Positions 4,843 through 9,550 of a stretch of 9,550 nt of DNA are shown one piece after another (the stretch's first letter is position 1; the number at the start of each line of letters is the position of its first letter). The notes under the pieces are model-generated. The model did no database searches and was not told the origin of the DNA. It saw only the letters and a program-made list of their open reading frames with translations. Both the position numbers and the translations under genes were made by a program. Origin of the DNA: DASULK01 sp036381835 (GTDB taxonomy: Bacteria > Actinomycetota > Actinomycetes > Mycobacteriales > Micromonosporaceae); NCBI GenBank assembly GCA_036381835.1, contig DASVCA010000142.1, positions 1-9,550 of the forward strand, read 5' to 3'.

Positions 4843-6266
4843 GGCCGTGCCTCACTTCCCATCTCTTCCCGCAATCCTGCCAGAGCGGCCAGCACGTCCT
4901 CGGCCGCCCGTTCTCCGGAGCGGATGCACACCGGAATGCCGACGCCGTCGTACCCCGCACCGGCGAGCGCCAGCGTCGGACACGCCGAACGCAACGCCGT
5001 CCGCGCCGCCGCCACCCGGTCCGGGTGGCCCGGGGCGTACTGCGGCAGCGCCCCGCCCCACCGCTGCACGTGGGCGGCTAGTGGAGCCGGCAGCGGCCCG
5101 AGCAGTGCCGACAGCTCCCCGCGCACCGTGTGGACCAGTTCGTCGTCGCCGCGCTGCAGCAGTTGCTCCTCGCCGTGGCGCCCGATCGAGACCCGCACCA
5201 GCGACACGTCGTCGGGACGTCCCAGATGCGGCCACTTCCGGGTGAAGAAGGTCGCCGCCTTGATGAGCCCGCCCTCGACCGCGGGCACCAGGAACCCGGA
5301 CAGCTGCGGCAGCCGCGCCGCCGGCAACGCCAGGGTGATCAAGGCGATGCTGGCGTAGTCGAGTGCGCCGACGTGTTCGGCCACCGCCGGGTCGACCCCG
5401 GCGAGCAGCCGGGCAGCCGGGCGCGCGGGCACCGCCAACACCACGGCGTCGGCGGTCACCACCTCCGGATCCCGGGTCGGCCCGACGGCCAACCGCCACC
5501 CGTCGGCCGTGCGGGTCAGCTCCCGCACCGTCGCGTTCAGCCGCACCCGGGCGCCGCTGGCCTGCGCGGCGGCCGTGACCAGGCGGTCCAGTCCACCGGC
5601 GACGGTCGTGAAGATCGGGCCACCGGACGGTCGCGGGGCAGCCGCTAACGCGGCACGGACCGCGCCGGTGAGGGTGTGCTCGACGCGGGCCGTGCGGGCC
5701 AGCCCGGGCATCGTCGCCGCCAGCGACAGCAGGTCGGCCCGACCGGCGTACACGCCGCCGAGCATCGGGTCGACCAATCGATCGACGACCTCGTCGCCGA
5801 GTCGGCTGCGCACGAGTTCGCCGACTGCGACGTCCTCGTCGGGGCGAAGCAGTGGACGTCCGCCGTCGCGGTCTCGCTCCGGCTGCAGGCGCGCGATCTC
5901 CGCCAGACCTTCCGGATCGGCCGGTACGCCCATCAGCGTGCCCGGGGGTATCGCACGCAACCGCCCGCCGATCACCAGGGCTGCGGGCACCGAGGCGGGA
6001 TGGACGAGCGCGTCGGCCAGGCCGACCCGACGGGCCAGCGCGACCGCCGCGGACTCACCACCCGTCGGATCGCGGACCAGGAACGCCTCGGCCCCCAACT
6101 CGACCCGCGATCCGGCGAGCTCGCCGGTGCGCAGCTTGCCGCCCAACGCGCCGGACTGCTCGAACACGGTGATCTGAGTCCCAGCGGGCGCGCGGTCGCG
6201 CAGCCGCAACGCGGCCGCGATCCCGGCGATCCCACCGCCGACGACGGCGACGCGGAAGTCTCGCAC
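4839..6266 (-). CDS. hemY: Coproporphyrinogen III oxidase HemY/CgoX
   Basis: This 475-residue FAD enzyme oxidises coproporphyrinogen III to coproporphyrin III by removing six electrons with oxygen. In databases it is often named protoporphyrinogen oxidase (HemG or HemY), but the HemQ neighbour points to the coproporphyrin substrate. The N-terminal Rossmann site is VAVVGGGIAGIAAALRLR (6-23) with ribose-contacting E36 in TVFEQSGALGGKLRT (split, 33-47). The C-terminal FAD-binding signature is LALAGAGYDGVGIPVCIRSGE (split, 432-452). No transmembrane segment stands out, as expected of soluble Gram-positive forms. The GTG start just precedes the nucleotide-binding strand, as usual in the family. 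No clear Shine-Dalgarno sequence precedes it; a weak CAGGCT box lies seven bases upstream. It follows hemE by 57 bp and overlaps hemQ by ATGA. Confidence 0.94.
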   Translation of the reverse strand: MRDFRVAVVGGGIAGIAAALRLRDRAPAGTQITVFEQSGALGGKLRTGELAGSRVELGAEAFLVRDPTGGESAAVALARRVGLADALVHPASVPAALVIGGRLRAIPPGTLMGVPADPEGLAEIARLQPERDRDGGRPLLRPDEDVAVGELVRSRLGDEVVDRLVDPMLGGVYAGRADLLSLAATMPGLARTARVEHTLTGAVRAALAAAPRPSGGPIFTTVAGGLDRLVTAAAQASGARVRLNATVRELTRTADGWRLAVGPTRDPEVVTADAVVLAVPARPAARLLAGVDPAVAEHVGALDYASIALITLALPAARLPQLSGFLVPAVEGGLIKAATFFTRKWPHLGRPDDVSLVRVSIGRHGEEQLLQRGDDELVHTVRGELSALLGPLPAPLAAHVQRWGGALPQYAPGHPDRVAAARTALRSACPTLALAGAGYDGVGIPVCIRSGERAAEDVLAALAGLREEMGSEARP

Positions 6267-6273
6267 GACTATC

Positions 6274-6279
6274 AGCCTG
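6274..6279 (-). promoter_or_regulatory. Weak -10-like box before hemY
   Basis: On the minus strand CAGGCT lies seven bases before GTG 6266 in the 57-bp hemE-hemY gap. It differs from TANNNT at the first base. It could give hemY a minor leaderless transcript besides read-through from hemE, but the evidence is thin. Confidence 0.22.
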
Positions 6280-6323
6280 TCAGGTCGCTCGCGCGATCGG
6301 CCACCGGACCGGACGCTGTGTGA

Positions 6324-7391
6324 TCAAGCAGTCAGTGATGCGGTGTGGACGAGCTCCACCACGCGGGTCAACACGCCCGGGTCGGTCTCCGGCAGCACCC
6401 CGTGGCCCAGGTTGAAGACGTGTCCCGGCGCCGCCCGCCCCTCGGCGAGCACCCGGCGGACCTCCGCCTCGACCACCGGCCAGGGGGCGAGCAGGATCGC
6501 CGGGTCGAGATTGCCCTGCACCGCCTTGTCCGGCCCGATCCGCTCGGTGGCCACGTTCAGAGGGGTACGCCAGTCCACCCCGACCACATCCGCGCCGGCC
6601 TCACCCATCGCGTTGAGCAGTTCGGCCGTGCCGACCCCGAAGTGGATCCGCGGCACGCCGCTGTCGGCGAGGCCGGTGAGCACCGCGGCGGAGTGCGGTA
6701 GCACATAGCGGCGGTAGTCGGCCTCGGAGAGCGCCCCGGCCCACGAGTCGAACAGCTGCACCGCGCGGGCCCCGGCCTCGATCTGAACCCGCAGGAACGT
6801 CCGGGTGATCTCGGCGAGCCGCCCGCAGAGCTCGTGCCAGAGCGCCGGATCGCCGTGCATGAGCGCCTTGGTCTTCGCGTGACTGCGCGACGGCCCGCCT
6901 TCGATGAGGTAGCTGGCCAACGTGAACGGCGCACCGGCGAACCCGATCAGCGGCGTATCCCCCAGTTCGGCGACGAGCAGCCGCACCGCCTCGGCCACGT
7001 ACGACACGTCCGCCGCACCGATCGACCCGAGCCGCCTCACATCGGCTGCGCTGCGGATCGGCTCGGCCACGACCGGCCCGGTCCCGGGCACGATGTCCAG
7101 GTCCACCCCGGCCGCCGCGACCGGCACCACGATGTCGCTGAAGAGGATGGCCGCGTCCACCCCGTGCCGACGTACCGGTTGCAACGTGATCTCGCAGACC
7201 AGTTCCGGCCGGCGGCACGATTCCAGCATCGGCAACCCGGCCCGCACCTCGCGGTACTCGGGCAGGGAACGCCCGGCCTGGCGCATGAACCAGACCGGCG
7301 TGTACGGCACCGGCTGTCGGCGGCATGCGCGAACGAAGGGCGACTGGGCGAGGTCGTCGGCGTGTTGCGCCCGGGTCGTGGCGGTACTCAT
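6324..7391 (-). CDS. hemE: Uroporphyrinogen decarboxylase HemE
   Basis: HemE removes four acetate carboxyls from uroporphyrinogen III to give coproporphyrinogen III, without cofactor, in the cytosol. From ATG 7391 the protein has 355 residues, the usual length. Signature 1, PVWFMRQAGRSLPEYRE (32-48), holds R37 and R41; D86 lies in ILFSDIVVP, Y161 in FAGAPFTLASYLIEGG (151-166), and H330 in FNLGHGVLPETDP (326-338). These match the substrate-binding Arg, Asp, Tyr and His of known enzymes. VQGNLDP (291-297) is also conserved. ATG 7400, three codons upstream, is an alternative start; neither has a Shine-Dalgarno sequence. It is the first gene of the haem operon and diverges from DUF3000 with 122 bp between, which must hold both promoters. 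Confidence 0.97.
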   Translation of the reverse strand: MSTATTRAQHADDLAQSPFVRACRRQPVPYTPVWFMRQAGRSLPEYREVRAGLPMLESCRRPELVCEITLQPVRRHGVDAAILFSDIVVPVAAAGVDLDIVPGTGPVVAEPIRSAADVRRLGSIGAADVSYVAEAVRLLVAELGDTPLIGFAGAPFTLASYLIEGGPSRSHAKTKALMHGDPALWHELCGRLAEITRTFLRVQIEAGARAVQLFDSWAGALSEADYRRYVLPHSAAVLTGLADSGVPRIHFGVGTAELLNAMGEAGADVVGVDWRTPLNVATERIGPDKAVQGNLDPAILLAPWPVVEAEVRRVLAEGRAAPGHVFNLGHGVLPETDPGVLTRVVELVHTASLTA

Positions 7392-7398
7392 CGGCGCC

Positions 7399-7404
7399 AT
7401 CGTG
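7399..7404 (-). promoter_or_regulatory. Weak -10-like box before hemE
   Basis: On the minus strand CACGAT lies seven bases before ATG 7391. It lacks the first T of TANNNT. If real it would make hemE, and so the haem operon transcript, leaderless and would exclude the ATG at 7400. Confidence 0.22.
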
Positions 7405-7501
7405 CCATGGCCGTCCGCAGCCGCGGACCGAAGGTCCCGAGCGCACCGGATCGGGCGGCGACGCGCCGACGGCGATCCCGCATCCCGGGCATCTCGGCGC
7501 A

Positions 7502-7507
7502 TAGGCT
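7502..7507 (+). promoter_or_regulatory. Leaderless-type -10 box of the DUF3000 gene
   Basis: TAGGCT is followed by exactly six bases (GCCCCC) and ATG 7514. There is no Shine-Dalgarno sequence and no clear -35 box. It is the likely promoter for DUF3000 and rnd. Confidence 0.6.
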
Positions 7508-7513
7508 GCCCCC

Positions 7514-8116
7514 ATGGCTCCTCCGACCGTGCTCCCCGATGCGTTCGCTCGCGCGGTCTCCGGGCTGCGCACGGCCGCCCCGCGTGAGGAGATCCGTCTG
7601 GAGGACGTCAAGCCGCCGCAGCGGTTGGCGCCGTACGCGTTCGCGCGGGGTGCCACCGTGGCGCGGGACGGTACCGAGGTGGCCGTCGGTCGGCTGGTCC
7701 TGCTCTACGACCCGGCCGGGCACGAGGCGTGGCAGGGCGATCTACGCCTGGTCACCTACGTCACCGCCGATCTGGAGACCGAGTTGGCGGCCGATCCGCT
7801 GTTGCCGGCAGTCGGGTGGAGCTGGTTGACCGATGCGCTGGACACCGAGGAGGCGAGCTACGTAGCGATCGGCGGCACCGTCACGCAGACGACGTCGACC
7901 CGCTTCGGGGACCTGGCGGGGCCGCCCGCCAGCGGCGACATCGAGATCCGGGCCTCGTGGACCCCCCGGGGCTACGACCTGCGGCCGCATCTGCTGGCGT
8001 GGTGCGCCCTACTGGCGTCGGCTGCGGGTCTGCCGCCGCCGGGCGTCACCGCGCTGCCGGAGCGGCGCGCCGCGGCACAGGGGATCTGCGGGGCACCTAC
8101 TACGGTTGACAGGTGA
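7514..8116 (+). CDS. DUF3000 domain protein, function unknown
   Basis: This 200-residue protein belongs to DUF3000, an uncharacterised family of actinobacteria often found beside rnd and hemE. Recognisable parts are FARAVSGLR (11-19), EEIRLEDVKPPQRLAPYAFA (25-44), GRLVLLYDPAGHEAWQGDLRLVTYV (split, 59-83), DPLLPAVGWSWLTDAL (94-109) and the C-terminal LRPHLLAWCALLASAAGLPP (156-175). It is predicted cytosolic, with no signal peptide or membrane helix. No catalytic motif is evident and I propose no function. The steady linkage to rnd suggests a shared transcript, and the stop codon overlaps the rnd start as GTGA. It diverges from hemE. Confidence 0.92.
   Translation: MAPPTVLPDAFARAVSGLRTAAPREEIRLEDVKPPQRLAPYAFARGATVARDGTEVAVGRLVLLYDPAGHEAWQGDLRLVTYVTADLETELAADPLLPAVGWSWLTDALDTEEASYVAIGGTVTQTTSTRFGDLAGPPASGDIEIRASWTPRGYDLRPHLLAWCALLASAAGLPPPGVTALPERRAAAQGICGAPTTVDR
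8101..8106 (+). promoter_or_regulatory. Internal leaderless-type -10 box of rnd, inside the DUF3000 gene
   Basis: TACGGT is followed by exactly six bases (TTGACA) and GTG 8113. It lies in the last codons of DUF3000, so rnd may have a leaderless transcript of its own besides read-through from the upstream gene. Confidence 0.5.
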
Positions 8117-9369
8117 CCGACGAACTGCGCCAGCCGACGTCCAGCGGGCCGGTGCTGCTCACCGCGCCGCGGGAGGGAACACCGGTCCCGGTCCAGACCC
8201 GAGCCGAACTCGAAGCCGCCATAGCCCGCCTCGCCGCCGGCACCGGTCCGGTGGCGATCGACGCTGAACGCGCCTCGGGCTACCGGTACAGCCAACGGGC
8301 CTACCTGGTCCAGCTGCGTCGCGCCGGGGCGGGAACCGTGCTGCTCGATCCGCTGCCCCTCGGGGACCTGACGATGCTGGGCGCCGCCATCTCCCCCGCG
8401 GAGTGGGTGCTGCATGCGGCGAGCCAGGATCTGCCCTGCCTGGCCGAACTCGGTTTGTATCCGCAACGGGTCTTCGACACCGAGCTGGCCGCCCGGTTGG
8501 CCGGGTTCGAGCGGGTGGGTCTGGCCGCGCTGACCGAGCAGTTGCTCGGCTTCTCCCTGGAGAAGCATCATTCGGCCGCCGACTGGTCGACGCGACCGCT
8601 ACCGCAGTCGTGGCTGACCTACGCGGCGCTGGATGTGGAGCTGCTCGTCGATCTCCGGGACGCACTCGCCGCCGAGCTGGCCCGGCAGGGCAAACAGCGG
8701 TGGGCGGAGGAGGAGTTCGCGGCGCTGGTGGCTTGGGCGGCGCAGCCACCGCGCAGCCGCCCGGACCCGTGGCGTCGTACCTCGGGCATTCACCGCGTCC
8801 GGGGGGCGCGGGCCCAGGCCCGGGTCCGGGCGCTGTGGTACGCCCGGGACGCGATCGCCGCCCGCCGTGACGTGGCGCCTGGGCGGGTACTGCCGGATGC
8901 CGCGATCATCGCGGCTGCCCAGCTGGACCCCAAGGACGAGCGCACGCTGCTCACCTTGCCGGGCTTCGGTGGCCGCGCCGTACGGCGGCTTGCGCGTACC
9001 TGGCTGACTGCGCTGGAGGAGGCCCGGAATCTGCCGGATGACGAACTGCCGGTGATGCCTCCCGCCGAAGGGCCGCCACCGCCGCACCGTTGGGCCGAGC
9101 GGGATCCGCTGGCCGCCACCCGGCTGGCAGGCTGCCGGCAGGTCGTGACCCGGATCGCAAGCGATCACCGGCTACCACCGGAGAACCTGATCGCACCGGA
9201 CTCGATTCGCCGCCTGGCATGGTCACCGCCGGAGGAGGTGACGGCTGAGACCGTGGCCGTGGCGCTGCGCGGTTACGGCGCGCGCAACTGGCAGATCGAG
9301 CTGATCTCGGCGGGCCTGGCGGACGCCCTCAACGCGGCATCGGACCAGCCGGTGCGGCCGGCTCGGTGA
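8113..9369 (+). CDS. rnd: RNase D-like 3'-5' exonuclease with HRDC-type C-terminal domains
   Basis: This 418-residue DEDDy exonuclease probably trims the 3' ends of tRNA and other stable RNA in the cytoplasm. Exo motif I is VAIDAERASGYRYS with D50 and E52, motif II is LHAASQDLPCL with D106, and motif III is SWLTYAALDVELLVD with Y170 and D174. All four acidic residues and the Tyr are present, so it should be active. An HRDC domain follows at about 223-302 (RVRALWYARDAIAA, then LLTLPGF), then a Pro-rich linker near 312-326 and a second C-terminal helical region to about 408 with GYGARNWQIELI, as in actinobacterial RNase D-like proteins. The GTG start shares its bases with the DUF3000 stop (GTGA). 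Its last 41 bases overlap the 3' end of the epimerase gene on the other strand. Confidence 0.93.
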   Translation: MTDELRQPTSSGPVLLTAPREGTPVPVQTRAELEAAIARLAAGTGPVAIDAERASGYRYSQRAYLVQLRRAGAGTVLLDPLPLGDLTMLGAAISPAEWVLHAASQDLPCLAELGLYPQRVFDTELAARLAGFERVGLAALTEQLLGFSLEKHHSAADWSTRPLPQSWLTYAALDVELLVDLRDALAAELARQGKQRWAEEEFAALVAWAAQPPRSRPDPWRRTSGIHRVRGARAQARVRALWYARDAIAARRDVAPGRVLPDAAIIAAAQLDPKDERTLLTLPGFGGRAVRRLARTWLTALEEARNLPDDELPVMPPAEGPPPPHRWAERDPLAATRLAGCRQVVTRIASDHRLPPENLIAPDSIRRLAWSPPEEVTAETVAVALRGYGARNWQIELISAGLADALNAASDQPVRPAR

Positions 9370-9550
9370 GGATCCTGTCGCGGATGTCGGCCCACTGCAG
9401 TGCGTGGCGAATGCCCTCCTCGATCGTCAACTCCGCTTTCCAGTCGAGCAGCCGCCGGGCCCGCTCGGTCCGGGTGTAGACACCGGGGGTGTCACCGGGG
9501 CGGCGCCCCGCCTCCCGCACCGACAAGGTGCGGCCGAGCACTCGCTGGAA
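9329..9550 (-). CDS. GalE-like NAD-dependent sugar epimerase, C-terminal part only
   Basis: The last 73 residues of a gene that enters from the right edge are visible. EAGRRPGDTPGVYTRTERAR followed by RLLDWKAELTIEEGIRHALQW is the C-terminal pattern of the extended short-chain dehydrogenase family that holds UDP-glucose 4-epimerase and related nucleotide-sugar epimerases: a GD-x-Y segment near the sugar site, then the helix that closes the substrate domain. The frame runs open to 9550, so no start is present here; the GTG at 9541 is internal. The Ala/Pro-rich tail ends at a TGA inside the 3' end of rnd. The exact substrate cannot be told without the N-terminal Rossmann fold and the catalytic Tyr-x3-Lys. 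Confidence 0.85.
   Translation of the reverse strand, partial: FQRVLGRTLSVREAGRRPGDTPGVYTRTERARRLLDWKAELTIEEGIRHALQWADIRDRILTEPAAPAGPMPR

Noticed and set aside
4852..5499. Long Arg/Gly/Ala-rich frames on both strands inside hemY and hemE
   Set aside because: These are out-of-frame shadows typical of GC-rich coding DNA, with no motif and no start signal.
1..9550. Mobile elements, CRISPR arrays, tRNA genes or a defence or biosynthetic island
   Set aside because: No transposase, integrase, repeat-spacer pattern, cloverleaf sequence or clustered defence or biosynthetic genes were seen; composition is even apart from the T-rich leader near 137-196.

Overview
The window is very GC-rich, densely packed chromosomal DNA, and its gene content is that of an actinobacterium. 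Three things point there: a HemQ with the actinobacterial Tyr/His active-site layout next to HemY and HemE (coproporphyrin-dependent haem synthesis), a DUF3000 gene (a family known from Actinobacteria), and several genes with leaderless-type starts. Micromonosporaceae or a relative is plausible, but that is inference. I see no tRNA, rRNA, CRISPR array, transposase, integrase or attachment site.

Layout. Positions 1-121 (-) hold the N-terminus of an exported protein, followed by a 409-bp intergenic region. Positions 531-959 (+) encode a PhnB-like VOC protein and 1021-1614 (+) a dihydrofolate-reductase-like (RibD C-terminal) protein. Converging on them is a stand-alone LigD-type polymerase/primase (1635-2726, -). 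Diverging from that are msrB (2849-3271, +), a small seven-cysteine zinc-ribbon-like protein (3390-3647, +) and an ElaA-type GNAT acetyltransferase (3693-4127, +). The haem operon hemE-hemY-hemQ runs leftward from 7391 to 4144, with hemY and hemQ overlapping at ATGA. Diverging from hemE are a DUF3000 gene (7514-8116, +) and an RNase D-like gene with HRDC-type C-terminal regions (8113-9369, +), overlapping at GTGA. The window ends inside the 3' part of a GalE-like epimerase gene (9329-9550, -), whose end overlaps the end of rnd on the other strand.

How the genes work together. HemE makes coproporphyrinogen III, HemY oxidises it to coproporphyrin III, and after iron insertion by a ferrochelatase not present here HemQ decarboxylates coprohaem to haem b. 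MsrB repairs oxidised methionine. The LigD-type polymerase is probably a DNA-repair enzyme. RNase D is an RNA-processing 3' exonuclease. The remaining genes are accessory or unassigned.

The most distinctive signals are regulatory. Five genes carry TANNNT exactly six bases before the start codon, the leaderless arrangement known from actinobacteria, and this moves the polymerase start to 2726. A perfect 24-bp palindrome abuts the -10 box of the GNAT gene. A 14-15-base direct repeat with a 33-bp period lies between the polymerase gene and msrB. I found no convincing new multi-gene system; the least characterised items are the seven-cysteine protein and these control sites.
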